A stretch of 64,000 nucleotides of DNA from Ailurus styani (lineage: Eukaryota; Chordata; Mammalia; Carnivora; Ailuridae), in assembly GCA_002007465.1 (NCBI GenBank), contig LNAC01000019.1:1104344-1168343 (forward strand). The letters are read 5' to 3'. Positions within the stretch are counted from its first letter, which is position 1; every line of letters begins with the position of its first letter. A program made the translations under genes and the position numbers. The notes under the pieces are model-generated. The model saw only the letters and a list, made by a program, of their open reading frames with translations, had not been told where the DNA came from and searched no databases. Positions 10,960 through 22,499 of the stretch are shown piece by piece.

Positions 10960-13480
10960 TAAATTTAAATTAATAGGAAATTTGAAGGGGCTCTGTGTCA
11001 GCTAGAAGGAAGAGATGCATTATAAGTGCAGAAGATTTAGTTATAAGAAAGTATCACTTCATGTTATCAGAAATCTGAAATCTTTTACTCTATAATAAAC
11101 AAATGAAATAATGACATTAAATTGAAATAAAACTGAGCATGACTAAAATGAAGAATAGAGAGGAAGTACAGGGCTAACCAAGCCTTTAGTAGTATGAAAA
11201 AAGGGAATATTGTAACAAAATTAGCATTTCAAGAGAATTTAAATGTATATTAAAATCAGTATAAAGAGTACAGAAAAATCAAATCTGTGATAAGGTGCAC
11301 AAACCTGAAAAAATGATGCACAATGCAGTGAATTCAAAACAAAAATTCCAAGGAAAGACAACACATTACAACAGAAGAAAAAGTCAAGGATATAATTGTA
11401 GAAACCCTGTTGAAACTGCAGTGTAAACACAGAGTATGTGGGACTGTTGTTGCTCTACACACTGCAGGAAATTTTACTGAAAGGGTGATAATTACCTAAG
11501 CTTTCTTGAAGAAAATTTTGCATGACCAAAATGAAAATATATAGGCAGAAAAAAAGTACGCTACATAAAATTTAAAAAATTAGGGAAGTCTCAGATATAT
11601 ACTCAAGGACACAAAATGTCAAAGACAATGGAGTAATTAATCATTGTATATGTATCAAAACAGTTATTTTACATATAAATAACAAAATTATAATCTAAGA
11701 TACTCAATAAGTCAAATACCAAAACATCATTCTCCAGGATAAAATAAGCAGTATTCTAGAGCCATCTGAATAATAAATCAAAATAAAGAATTATACTAAA
11801 AGTTAACATCTACAGATATTTTTTCCTCTTTTTTAAATTATTTTATTTATTTACTTGACAGAGAAAAAGAGAGATTACAGGCAGGCAGAGAGGCAGGGAG
11901 AGAGAGAGGGGGAAGCAGGCTCCCCACTGAGCAGACAGCCTGAGGCGGGACTTGATCCCAGGACCCTGAGATCATGACCTGAGCGGAAAGCAGAGGCTTA
12001 ACCCACTGAGCCACCCAGGTGCCCTCTACAGATATTTTTAAGGAAAATTTATCTCCCTAAAGAACTAACCCCACCTAAAATGCAAGCTTGTATACTCACA
12101 ACAAAAAGAGAGCTTTAGATATGTATGTATTTGTGTTTATGTTCATGTATGTGTCTGTGTTTGAGGTAAAAAGGATTTTACTCATGGACTCTTGCAAAAC
12201 AAAATATTATTCCGCTAATTTGAATCCGCTAAGAAGAGAATCAAAACAAAGACCTCTAGAATATAGAATATGTTATCTACTAGGTCAAGATAGTGTCTTG
12301 AAACGAGTTAAACATTGTTAAAACTAAATAACTCTTGCAAATATAGCTATGGAGATGAATATGAATGTCATAAACATTTAAAATAGGAATATAATGTCAA
12401 TTCAAAATGACGTTGTAGCAGTACTCTAGGAGTAAACCCCAGATTAAATAGTTTCGACAAATTGAGTCATTTGGAAAATAATTTTGTTCAAAAACAATAT
12501 GTTCTCACCAACAAAGTCAAACTAAGAACTAAATATAATGTTTGAAATGTTTTAAAATCTGCAATAATCAAAACACTATAGAGTCACAGAATCAAACCAA
12601 ATGCAGAAAATAGAAAAAATGCCCACAAATAGGTTAAGTACTACGACACTTAAGGATTCAGTGTGGGATAAGATAGTGCTTTAAATCAGGGAGGAAGAAT
12701 AATTTATTTAATAAATAGAGGAAGGATCTGACTGGGGGAAAAAATGGATCACTCTCCCAAGATATGCCCTAGAATGCATTACAGATTGGATAAAGATTTA
12801 TATTGAAATAATGAGACAAAATGTTTTATAAGAAACTCTGGGGGAACATTTACACAAACTTAAAGTGCAAATAAAGCTTTCTAGACATGCTATCAATGCA
12901 TCCAGGCCAAAAAAATTAAGGAAAATAATGACATATTTATCACATATATATTTAAAATATATATTTCTTCCAAATAGAGCCATATTAAAACTGGAGAAAA
13001 ATATTTTAAACATAAGTGACAAGTAAATGTTTAACATTCTTTGTATATAAAAAGTTCTTAGGAATCAATAAGAAGACAAAAACTTCTTTTTAAAAAATGG
13101 CAAAAATTATTATAAGAAACCTATTAAAATAGGTGATTTCTACATTTACAAAATAAGGAGATGATGCCCTTTACCTAACAGATTGTCAAAAATGTTTTTA
13201 CTTATATCTCAAGTTAACAAAATTGTAAAGAAATAAGGCCTTTATACACTATTGGTAGAATTATAAATTAATTTATCTTTTCTGGGGCCAAGTTTTCTCT
13301 AGCTCCTTATGAACAGGTACCCATTTGACCCAGGAATTTCACTATAAGAATTAATCTTAGAATAATCATAGACATATGAAGGTTATATATCTATAAGCAT
13401 AATATGAAGTGATCAACATTTATCTATCAGATAGTGCTTGCAACTTTAAATGCCTATGCCCTGTAGTAATATTTGCAATT
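10960..13480 (+). repeat. ancient L1 remnant, plus strand, interrupted by a SINE
   Basis: The clearest part is 13080-13400, which follows the L1 ORF2 C-terminal order (aaaaaatggcaaaaattatt, a decayed cagattg(g)caaa segment, cactattggtagaattataa, acccatttgacccaggaatt). The AT-rich sequence upstream to 10960 is consistent with the rest of the same LINE but much harder to follow. All frames are broken. Confidence 0.5.
11825..12024 (-). mobile_element. young CAN-SINE, minus strand
   Basis: Complete body ending gagccacccaggtgccc. Exact flanking copies of tctacagatattttt lie at 11809-11823 and 12025-12039. The cggcagg-type mustelid tail is present as gcaggcagagaggcaggga. Confidence 0.95.
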
Positions 13481-14581
13481 AAGTTGGAATTAAAAATGTT
13501 TTAAATATGGCTTCCCTTACAAGTTATTTGTTAGTCATTAAAAGCTGTGTTTATGCAAGTACCCTTGAAAAGTCTTCAGGGGAATGTGTATGAAGAGAGA
13601 CAAAGAAACTTCAAATGAATGGGTTTGGCAAATAAGAAAAAAGATGGAGGATTTGTTGAATAAATAGGAAAAAGTAGGCAGACAAGTTTTAATAAAGAAT
13701 GGACAAAGCAGCAAATCTGGTACTATTTCCCCACCTGTGCATATTAGAACTGTCATTTTTTTTCTGTCATTAAGAAATAGAGAGAATCATGGCAGGTTCA
13801 GCATAGTGAGTGTCTCTTGCCCACCCTGGTCTAAGGCCATTTATCCATATCTCCCAGAGGACAAATGACTATTGGAGCATAGTGTTGTTCAGAAAATTTG
13901 AATCCATCCAGCAAGAAAACATTCACATTTTTCCACATCAAAACAACACAAACTACAAATTTTGAAACATGTCTTGTCCACAGGGTCAAGGTATGGTAAA
14001 AGTGGCTGGAAGAACACTGGGTTTTGTATTTGAATGATGCCCTTAATGGTCTTCTTTTTTAAGAACCTCTTTGTCAAATGTACTCATATTGCTCAGCCTC
14101 ATTCAAATCAGTAGGTACTTTGAGTTGTTAATCTTCCTTGACTGCAAGTTTAGACCTAACAGGAATCATTCATTATTGTATTAATTAGTCTTTCTCCTGA
14201 GACTCCTACATCTGAAAAATTCCACATCTTATGAGTCTAGAAAAGAGATAACCTGGATGCCCTTTAGAGAAATGGATTGTCTCACCATCCTACAACATTA
14301 TTCTAGCTCATGGGAAACTAGGAACCAAAGGTGAAACATACCTTGGTGAAATATACATTTTCCTGATAATAGGATATAAAAATACAAAAACATGGAACCC
14401 TAATATTAACTTCTCTCATAGGTGTTTCCAGGGCAACATGAACTCTCTCCAACAAGGTGAATGATAAGGTGCAGTTATTTGTGTCCATTACAAAAGGGCA
14501 TTATACTTGAACCATTTTAGTTTTAGGAGAGAAAATGTAACAACTTTTGAATATGCCATCTGAGCATTTATGAGATACATT
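13481..14581. other. unassigned AT-rich DNA
   Basis: No exon or confident repeat. Frames at 13538-13756 (-) and 13889-14077 (-) are short and featureless. Confidence 0.45.
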
Positions 14582-14597
14582 AAAAAGTACCAATTTC

Positions 14598-14798
14598 GGG
14601 CGCCTGGGTGGCTCAGTGGGTTAAAGCCTCTGCTTTCGGCTCGGGTCATGATCCCAGGGTCCTGGGATCGAAGCCCGCATCGGGCTCTCTGCTCAGCAGG
14701 GAGCCTGCTTCCTCCTCTCCCTGTCTCTCTGCCTGCCTCTCTGCCTACTTGTAATCTCTCTCTCTGTGTCAAATAAATAAATAAAATCTTTAAAAAAA
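14598..14798 (+). mobile_element. young, complete CAN-SINE, plus strand
   Basis: tRNA-derived non-autonomous retrotransposon. The internal RNA polymerase III promoter is visible: an A-box-like tggctcagtgg at about 14609-14619 and a B-box-like gggatcgaagcc at about 14664-14675. The body continues through a CT-rich stretch and tctgcctacttgtaatctc, then AAATAAATAAATAAAATCTT and poly(A). Perfect 16-bp flanks (aaaaagtaccaatttc) lie at 14582-14597 and 14799-14814. Known biology: such SINEs are mobilised in trans by L1 proteins. The exact duplication and intact promoter boxes suggest recent insertion. Confidence 0.97.
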
Positions 14799-14814
14799 AA
14801 AAAGTACCAATTTC

Positions 14815-15429
14815 AAGGAAGGTCAGAGGAAAAGGAGGCTCTTCAGCTGACCAGACTCTACTGGAAGGAGCTTCATTACTTTACTCAGGAAATCCAATGG
14901 TTTAATTTGTGGCTAGCCCCTAGGAGAATCACAGAAGAAATTCTTAAGATGTGTGGTCAAAGCCATTACACTTTTCTCAAGGGTCTCTTCTTATTTAGAA
15001 TAATAGATCCTTGTTTGTCTCTAGTACCTATTTACAACTAAACATGTGACCATGGGACTTGAAACTTCACTTTATGGATTTTACAACCCGCTCATCAATA
15101 AAGTCAAGTGTACTCCAAAGTCCTCCATCCTCAAATGGAAAGGGATATACAGAACTGGACCTGATAAAGTTATGAAGGCACAACTAGGTTTTGATACTAC
15201 ACTTTTACCCCTTCCTCTATTCTTATCTAAAGTATCATGCAAAGCTGCCAGTGATCAATTTGAAAGGGGGTGGGGTGAGGAATCCTAGGTTTAAGAAGAC
15301 CCTACTCAAAATCAGTCATTCTCAAAATGTAACTTTCCACTCATGAAATTCTGGGTGCTGTTGATACTGTTATCTTAGTAACCAAAGCAGTAGTGCTTAT
15401 ACCACAAGAGAATCATTAATTAGTAAGTT
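14815..15429. other. unassigned DNA
   Basis: No repeat assigned; an 80-codon frame at 15046-15288 (+) is not recognisable. Confidence 0.4.
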
Positions 15430-16060
15430 AAAAATAACACCTGGCCAATTCAGGCTCTTTAGGCCACTAAGTGAACAGACAATAGAGATGATTATGGTGT
15501 TGGTTTTTGAGACTGATTCTGTCAAAGGGAATTAGAATTGCTGCTGCACAATTAAGAATTTAAGAAATATCGAAGGTTCTAAAAGAACGTCCTGGGGTGG
15601 TTCCTGGTTCTGACTTATTCACTGATAAATTCCTTCGGAAGAACACAGCGTTATGTAGGAAAGATAACCAAACCCTTATATTCCTCAAGAATGACAGTTT
15701 GGGACACTACATAAGGTAAAACACCTTGACATTTGAGGCATTGGCTAAATTGTTTTAAAAAGATACATAAAATGAGCAGTAGAAAAGTCATAATAACCAA
15801 CATAAGCCTCATGACCATTACAAAGAGAGGACCATAACAACTCCTTGTGTTTTAATATCTCAGACTTATATATTTCACTTCTCTCTTCTCATTTATCTTT
15901 CCTTCTGCCATTTTGTATAGTATATGTTATTATTAAATAACTTTCCAGTTTGGCTTTTAGGATTACATTGGATTGTAAGTAAACTAGAACAAAAATGGAT
16001 TTTTCAGGGTTGCAATAATGAATGAAAATTTGTGTGGTTCCCCTGTGAGGAGGAGGTGGA
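15430..16060 (+). mobile_element. probable ERVL/MaLR-type LTR-retrotransposon internal fragment
   Basis: The stretch around 15460-15560 (aggccactaagtgaacagac and gctgctgcacaattaagaat) and the following pyrimidine-rich 15850-15950 resemble the 3' internal part of old ERVL/MaLR elements. No LTR boundary, no frame and no target-site duplication could be placed. It is a very old, inactive remnant; the family is inferred from recalled phrases. Confidence 0.4.
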
Positions 16061-16685
16061 TGCATTTGGACACATGATGGTTGTTAGTTGCATTAAGTTG
16101 TTCAATGTTCTCAGTTAAAGACCCAACCTATCTCCCAAGATGGAAACTAAAATTGTCAAATTTCCAGTTTTCCCTTCCATTTGGAGAGTATGTGCCTACA
16201 ACAAAGGCTCTACCAGTCACACTCATCAACCCCAAACTAAGAGGCAGTACCAGAAAGAAGTAGAGACTAAGAGAATCCTCCACAGTCATTAAACAAGAAA
16301 AGTTCTCAAGGCACTTGGGTCAGTGGTAACAGCAGGACGGGTGAGCACTGTGGGTGTGGGATTAGCATGTAAAATTTTGAGATTTTTTCCTTATGGGACA
16401 GTTCCTGTAATATTATTTAAATGTTTTCTGCAGGTATTTAGACTCCAAAGAGCTATATAGTACATTGTTTTTCCATTCCTTAATAACCTTTTGTTTTGTT
16501 TTTCAGGGTTTTTTTACTTTTCATTTTGAAGTAATTTTAGTTCTATTACCTTTTAAGAAAATGCTTTTTCTATTGAAAGCAGCAAGAAAAGGCTTCTGTG
16601 GCTTGCAATTAAGAATGCTGAATAACATAACATACTAAAAATTAAAAAAAAAGAATCCTGAATATACAGTTTTACAGTTCAACAC
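16061..16685. other. unassigned DNA
   Basis: May include the distal part of the LTR-element remnant, but no boundary is visible. A 60-codon frame (16081-16263) is unremarkable. Confidence 0.35.
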
Positions 16686-16689
16686 AGGA

Positions 16690-16870
16690 TTGTTAAGTAT
16701 GAATAATTAGGAATTAATTAAATATCCAAAATTTGGCTTTGGGGTCAAGTGAATTATATTTATACCACAGAATGCTGAAAATCATTTTAAAATGTTATAG
16801 GAAAAAATGTAATGGCAGAAAAAAGTGTTCATGATATACTGACTAGTAGAGAACATTGCAACCTTGAGTC
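16690..16870 (+). repeat. old L1 3'-region fragment, plus strand
   Basis: Follows the L1 order 'aatta..ata...cca...gaatgctgaaaatcatttta' and 'gcagaaaaaagtgttcatga' that precedes the 3' UTR in old L1 copies. Short and diverged. Confidence 0.45.
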
Positions 16871-16904
16871 CTGGGTCACAGGTTTTTATAACTTTGTAAC
16901 TCAC

Positions 16905-16927
16905 ATAGCTAGCTAGCTAGCTAGCTA
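16905..16927 (+). repeat. (CTAG)n short tandem repeat
   Basis: Five tandem tagc units, a palindromic tetramer. Confidence 0.9.
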
Positions 16928-16949
16928 TCATCTATCTTCTAATATACCA

Positions 16950-17680
16950 TGTGTTCATTATCTATTACTGTATAATAAATTACTCCAAACTAAGCAGCTT
17001 GAAATGATAATCATTTTTATTCTCTCCTAAGTTTCTTTGAGTCAGGGATCTGGGAGTAGCTCAACTGGGTAGTTCTAGCTCAGCATCTCTCATGAAGTTG
17101 CAGTCAAGCTATTGGCCAGGCCTGCAATCACTGAACCCTCAAATGCAACTAAAAGATCCGCTTCCAATGCTTTATTTCCTCCCCATGTGGTACTCCCGTA
17201 GGGCTGTTTACAACATTGCTTCCACTATAGAGAGTGGGGAGAGAAAGAGGAAGAGATAAAAGGAGACAGAGTAAGAAGAAAGGAGAGAGGGCGCCTGGGT
17301 GGCTCAGTGGGTTAAAGCTTCTGCCTTCGGCTCAGGTCATGATCCCAGGGTCCTGGGATCGAGGCCCGCATCGGGCTCTCTGCTCAGCAGGGAGCCTGCT
17401 TCCTCCTCTCCCTGTTTCTCTGCCTGCCTCTCTGCCTACTTATAATCTCTCTCTCTGTGTCAAATAAATAAATAAAATCTTTAAAAAAAAAGAAGAAGAA
17501 GAAAGGAGGGAGGGAGCTTGAGATGGATGCACAGTCTTTTATAACATAACATTAAAAGTGATGTTCTACCACTAGAAGCAAGTCACTAAGTCCAGGCCAC
17601 ATTCAAAGGGAGAGTAATTAAGCATCTCCTTAGTGGAGGAGTGTCAAAGGATCTATAGATACAACTCTAAAACTACCAGG
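16950..17680 (+). repeat. ancient interspersed repeat split by a SINE
   Basis: 5' half (16950-17272): attactgtataataaattac, caaactaagcagcttgaaat, gttgcagtcaagctattggc. 3' half (17513-17680): cagtcttttataacataaca, aagtcactaagtccaggcca, ggagtgtcaaaggatctata. This is the same family as 40460-40995. I recognise it as a common mammalian repeat but leave the family name open. Confidence 0.6.
17290..17495 (+). mobile_element. young CAN-SINE inserted in an ancient repeat, plus strand
   Basis: Complete body with (AAAT)n and poly(A) tail. The flanking 17-bp copies at 17273-17289 and 17496-17512 (aagaagaaaggag.gag) differ at one base. The insertion cuts the older repeat at 16950-17680, and both halves are legible. 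Confidence 0.95.
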
Positions 17681-17689
17681 TACACATGT

Positions 17690-18425
17690 ATATACAGATA
17701 GATACTTAAATACATAAAATATTGCATAATAAACACACCCAGAAAATTACAGGGTATAAAATGTCATGTATATTATAAAAATTATTCCAAAATTATAAAT
17801 GTGTGTATGTATGTGCATGCATGTGCAAGTACTGCCAGCACCAACCTCCTGCCTGACAACTTCTAATGAATTACAACAAGGCTCACACATCCCCCAGTGA
17901 AGGGATATATTTTTAATTGTGCCTGCAATTGAGTTGCACACATAGACAGCCATAACTCTCAGACTAGGGGAGATGGAGGGAGGATGGTAAGAAAGACAGA
18001 TTTCAGGCAGGAATGATGGGGTCCCTGGAAAGAATCTTAAAGAAGAAAAGGAGCTCAGTGAAGCAAACTGAACTGACTCCCAGAAGACAAAAAGTAGTGG
18101 TTCTGGATGCTAGAGCATGGCAGCTTATACTGCACCCACCCACCAGGTTCTCTGGAGGGATAGGGCCGCCCAGGTTCTCCCATCCTAATACAGCTGCTAC
18201 CAGTAGGTGAGTAAGGATCAGAAGTGAAATAATTAGCATTCTAATGTGAGGAATGCCCATAAATAACTGGAGAGGGTGGGCATAGGAGACAGAATTTTGC
18301 AGCAGAAAACCAATGTGTTCTATAGCTAGTGAGATTTGCATATTCATAATATTATGTCTTCATTTCTACCTAAAGGCTGTTTGGTAGCCTCAGACTGAAT
18401 AAATACCAAAATGTTAATATTAATT
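17690..18425. other. unassigned DNA with a GC-richer patch
   Basis: 17780-17830 is a TGTATG/CATG-type simple sequence. 17990-18215 is GC-richer than its surroundings and holds a 65-codon frame (18013-18210) that ends beside aggtgagtaagg, a good splice-donor-like string. No protein is recognised; see findings. Confidence 0.4.
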
Positions 18426-18429
18426 TGAC

Positions 18430-18890
18430 TTTCTTTTTTGATAATATGTATCTTCTAAACTTTCTATAGTTAAAATATTTACTAGTAATAAAAAAACAGG
18501 TTTTTAAAATAATTCTTCAAATATGAAAACAGATCAAAATATAATAGAAAGTGAAAATAGGGTATAAAACTATATGCAGGAGGAATCCCATTCATTTTTA
18601 AATACATATGTATGATAATGCAAAATATTAATGAGATTAAATACACTTATATATGCACACATACAATGATATAATATCTCTATATCCATATACCTACCTA
18701 TTGCTATTCAGGAGGAGAAAACCTATCAGGAAACATACCAAAAGGTAGGTACGTCTTATCTGTGGAATTACAAATGATACTGTTGATTTCTTGGTACTTT
18801 TCTGTATTTTCCAAAATTCTTTAATGAGTATACATTACTGTTACAATCAAATAGAAAAAAACTAAAATTTAAAACAATTAAAAGGGGAAA
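18430..18890 (+). repeat. old L1 3' end, plus strand
   Basis: Contains cttggtacttttctgtattt, ccaaaattctttaatgagta and an A-rich end, the usual 3' UTR order of old L1 copies; an ATATAC-type run lies inside. Confidence 0.55.
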
Positions 18891-19317
18891 TAAATTATGA
18901 CATTTTCATGAGATGCAATAATATTAATTATTAGTATTTCATTTCCAAAGAAATGTAATGACATGATAAATGCACATGATATAAGTGTCAGTAAAAAAAA
19001 AGGTTAAAAAGCACAAAATAAGGAATATGAAATCAACTCTGTGTCTGTATATATAAATATGTGCATATACATATGTACATATATATATATATATGTAACA
19101 GGAATATGAATAGGACTCTTCCCTTTGTCTTGGAATTTTGGCTGAAGCCCCAAAAGGAAGAGAACAATAAGTTATAAATAACTGCATATTCTTAAAAGAG
19201 ATGCTAGACACATCCACGGAGGATTCAATGAAGAGAAAAGAACTGGTCCAGCAGCTATCAATCCTTACCACCACCTCTAACCTACTTAAGTGAAGTTTAA
19301 AGTTCAAAAGTGGATAC
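18891..19317. other. AT-rich DNA with a TATATG run
   Basis: 19045-19096 is a TA/CATATG simple repeat. The 138-codon minus-strand frame at 18939-19355 runs through this repeat and is not credible as a gene. Confidence 0.5.
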
Positions 19318-19329
19318 AAGAGTGTCCTT

Positions 19330-20624
19330 TTTTTTTTCAGTGTTCCAAAATTCATTGTTTATGTACCACACCCAGTGCTCCAAGCAACACATGCCCTCCT
19401 TAATAGCCACCACCACGATCACCTCTTCCCCCCAAACCCTCAGTTTGTTTCTCAGAGTCCACAGTCTCTCACAGTTCATCTTCCCACCTATTTACCCCAA
19501 ATCACTTTTCCTTTCTTTCTCCTAATGTCCTCCATGTTATTCCTTATGTTTCACAAGTAAGTGAAACCATATGATAATTAACTTTCTCTGCTTAACTTAT
19601 TTCACTCAGCATAATGTCCACCAGTTCCGTCCATGTTGATACAATAGTTAGGTATTCATCCATTGTTATGGCTGAGTAATATTCCATTGTATATATGGAC
19701 CACATCTTCTTCATCCATTCATCTATTGAAGGGCATCTTGGCTCTTTCCACAGTTTGGCAATTGTGGACATTGCTGCTATGAACATTGGGGTACATATGA
19801 TTATTCTTTTCACTACATCTGTACCTTTGGGGTAAATACCCAGTAGTGCAATTGCAGGGTCATAGGGTAGCTCTATTTTTAATTTTTTGAAGAATTTCCA
19901 CACTGTTTTCCAAAGTGGCTGCACCAACTTGCATTCCCACCAACAGTGAAAGAGGGTTCCCCTTTCTCCACAACCTCTCCAACATTTGTTGTTTCCTGTC
20001 TTGTTAATCTTTGCCATTCTAACTGATGTAAGGTGGTATCCCAATGTGGTTTTGATTTGAATTTCCCTGATGGCTAATGATGATGAACATTTTTTCATGA
20101 GTCTGCTAGCCATTTGTATGTCTTCTTTGGAGAAGTGTCTGTTCATGTCTTCGGCCCATTTTTTGACATGATTATCTCTTTTGGGGGTGTTGAGTTTTAG
20201 GAGTTCTTTATAGATCTTGGATATCAGCCTTTTGTCAGTAGTGTCATTTGCGAATATCTTCTCCCATTCCATGAGCTGCCTCTTTGTTTTGTTGACTGTT
20301 TCCTTTGCTGTGCAGAAGCTTTGTGTCTTGATGAATTCCTAAAAGTTCATTTTTGCTCTTGCTTCCTTTGCCTTTGGAGACATGTCTTGAAAGAAGTTGC
20401 TGTGGCAGATGTCAAAATGGTTACTGCCTATGTTCCCCTCTAGGATTTTGATGGATTTTTGTCTCATGTTGAGGTCTTTCACCCATTTTGAGTTTCTCTT
20501 TGTGTATGATGTAAGAGAATGGTCCTGTTTCATTCTTCTATACATAGCTGTCCAATTTTCTCAGCACCATTTATTGAAGAGACTGTCTTTTTTCCACTGG
20601 ATATTTTTTCCTGCTTTGTTGAAG
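19330..20624 (-). mobile_element. 5'-truncated young L1, minus strand, 1.3 kb
   Basis: The poly(A) end is the T-run from 19327 to 19338. Reading toward 20624 it passes the 3' UTR, then the C-terminal third of ORF2. It stops abruptly at 20624, where it is flanked by aagagtgttctt (20625-20636), matching aagagtgtcctt (19318-19329) on the other side. This is a target-site duplication with one mismatch. The 5' truncation is typical of aborted reverse transcription. Confidence 0.93.
19592..20272 (-). pseudogene. L1 ORF2 C-terminal fragment, 226 open codons
   Basis: The frame encodes the C-terminal part of an L1 ORF2 protein. It covers the linker region ([11 protein letters not shown] near residue 43), the cysteine-rich segment [18 protein letters not shown] with C97, C101, H109 and C114 in the usual C-x3-C-x7-H-x4-C spacing, then [14 protein letters not shown] and [12 protein letters not shown], ending MLSEIS. 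The endonuclease and reverse transcriptase are missing because the insertion is 5'-truncated. The first methionine is internal, so this is not a real start. The cysteine motif is intact here but broken in the full-length copy at 26970-33941. Confidence 0.9.
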
Positions 20625-20639
20625 AAGAGTGTTCTTAAG

Positions 20640-20995
20640 AGAGAAGAGTCGTCAAACTCACAGAGAGCACAGTAGCATTTTCCCTTCCCTTCAAACCCTC
20701 CCTCAAATGCTCCAAAAAGAAACACCCATTGAGGGGTAGAGCACCTAGAAGAAAGACTGGCATCATTCATTAACCCTAAACTGTTGCTGCAAAAGACTGA
20801 AATAAAGTGAGAATCTTGACAGAGTTTAATGTGTGTCTCTTAGAATTTCAGGACCCTGGAGATGGCTTCTCAATCTGAAAACAGGCAATGAGCTGGAGTT
20901 ATTTGAGTTAGCAAAATAAGGAATAAAGATGGTCATAAATAAGAGCTTGTGCTTCAACCATGTATCAAGGTAAGGATGCATAAGGATAAAGATGT
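20640..20995. other. unassigned DNA between two L1 insertions
   Basis: No exon or repeat recognised in this 0.36 kb spacer. Confidence 0.5.
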
Positions 20996-20996
20996 A

Positions 20997-21388
20997 GATC
21001 CATATATACAATGGAATATTACGCAGCCATCAGAAAGGATGCATAACCAACTTTTGTATCAACACGGAAGGGACTGGAGGAGATTATGCTGAGTGAAGGA
21101 AGTCAAGCAGAGAAAGTCAATTATCATATGATTTCACTTGTGGAACATAAGGAATAAAATGGAGGACTTTAGGAGAAGGAAAGGAAAAGTGAATTGGAGT
21201 AAATCGGAGGGGGAGAGAAACTGTTGGAGACTGTGGACTCTTAGAAACAAACTGAGGGTTATGGAGGGGAGGGGAGAGGGGGCGTGGGTGAGCCTGGTGG
21301 TGGGTATTAAGGAGGGCATGTGTTGCATGGAGCACTGGTTGTGGTGCATAAACAATGAATCTTGGATCACTGAAAAAAAAAAGAAAAA
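20997..21388 (+). mobile_element. 5'-truncated young L1 3' end, plus strand, 0.4 kb
   Basis: Begins in the ORF2 end region (atacaatggaatattacgca) and continues through the 3' UTR (gtggtgggtattaaggaggg, aacaatgaatcttggatcac) to an A-rich tail. A short aaagat flank on both sides is a possible target-site duplication. It is the same L1 lineage as the copies on minus at 19330 and 26970. Confidence 0.88.
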
Positions 21389-21505
21389 GATTTCTGGAAG
21401 CTAAGTGGTATGATGGATATGACCCTAAAGGAAAACTAGGAAGCAGTTGAAAAACATGTTAAAGAGTTAGAAAAATGTCTGTATGAGGGAGCAGCATAGC
21501 ACAGA

Positions 21506-21508
<3 letters not shown>

Positions 21509-21550
<42 letters not shown>
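21509..21550 (+). repeat. (TG)n microsatellite
   Basis: About 21 uninterrupted TG units; likely length-polymorphic and able to adopt Z-DNA. Confidence 0.97.
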
Positions 21551-21552
<2 letters not shown>

Positions 21553-21836
21553 TTGCATGTGCAAACTGTCTCTAAAGAACTAGAAATCCATCTCATTTTG
21601 TGTAAATATTTGGACTCTTTCCAAAACAGAGGACATGGCTAACAAATAGCATTTTTCCATAAAGAACTAAAAGATTACTAGTCATCTAAGACTTCTCTTT
21701 TCCTCTAATTCCCTTTCCCTTGTATTATCAACCCTCGACTTCCACATTGCAGGTCCTTCAGCCACAGCAAGTCAGAAATAAGCTGAGTAGAGGGAGAAGC
21801 TTTGATTTGGATGAGAAATTCAAGTTGTCTGAGGGG
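21551..21836. other. unassigned DNA
   Basis: No repeat or exon recognised. Confidence 0.4.
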
Positions 21837-21837
21837 A

Positions 21838-22049
21838 TTTTTTAAGATTCTATTTATTTATGAAAGAGAGAGAGATGCAGAAGGTGCATGCTTGCATGAA
21901 TGAGAGGAGGGGTGGGGGGGAAGAAACTAATGCAGACTCAGGGCTGAGTGCTGAGACCACCTCAGGGCTCAGTCTCAGTCCCTTGAGATCATGATTTGAG
22001 CAGAAACCAAGAGTCAAGTGCTTAACTGACTGAGCCACCCAGACACCCT
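21838..22049 (-). mobile_element. older CAN-SINE, minus strand
   Basis: T-rich end at 21838, GA-rich arm, and inverted head gagccacccagacaccct at 22032-22049. It has many substitutions and an extra G-run (21910-21920), so it is older than the mustelid-type copies. Confidence 0.9.
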
Positions 22050-22249
22050 AGAGAAATTGAAGTTCTGATTCAGATATTACCAGGCTTTTACGACCTGAAC
22101 GTGAATCTTATTTTCCAAACAGAAATACATTATAATAATTGAAACTATACATAAATGCATGTCTAGCAAAAATATTCTTTTCATTCTTTTAATTTTTTTA
22201 ACAAAATGGGGCCTTGTGTGTTTGTGTGTGTGTACACATGTGTATGTGT

Positions 22250-22495
22250 ATTGAGTAATAGATAGATGGATAGATGACAAATAGGTAGAAAATCAGGAAA
22301 AGGTATATAGGCATTGAAACATAGATCTCCATACCTTCAAAATAATAATTTGAAAGAAATATGTCAAAACTTTAACAATGGTTCTCTCCAAGAGATAGGA
22401 ATGAGATAACATTTTTCATCTATCCTTATCTTTTCCTGTATTTTGCATTAACACCATGTATGAATTTATACACAGAATAAAAGGTTATCTTAGAA
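22250..22495 (+). repeat. old L1 3' end, plus strand
   Basis: ggttctctccaagagatagg, ttttcctgtattttgcatta and an A-rich end follow the 3' UTR order of old L1 copies. A short GATA run lies at 22258-22275. Confidence 0.45.
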
Positions 22496-22499
22496 AATT

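Noticed and set aside
14598..14680. tRNA-like head with A and B boxes
   Set aside because: It is the tRNA-derived head of a SINE, not a functional tRNA gene; the acceptor stem does not close and the SINE body follows.
18939..19355. 138-codon minus-strand frame
   Set aside because: Runs through a TATATG simple repeat and into the L1 poly(T); no protein signal.
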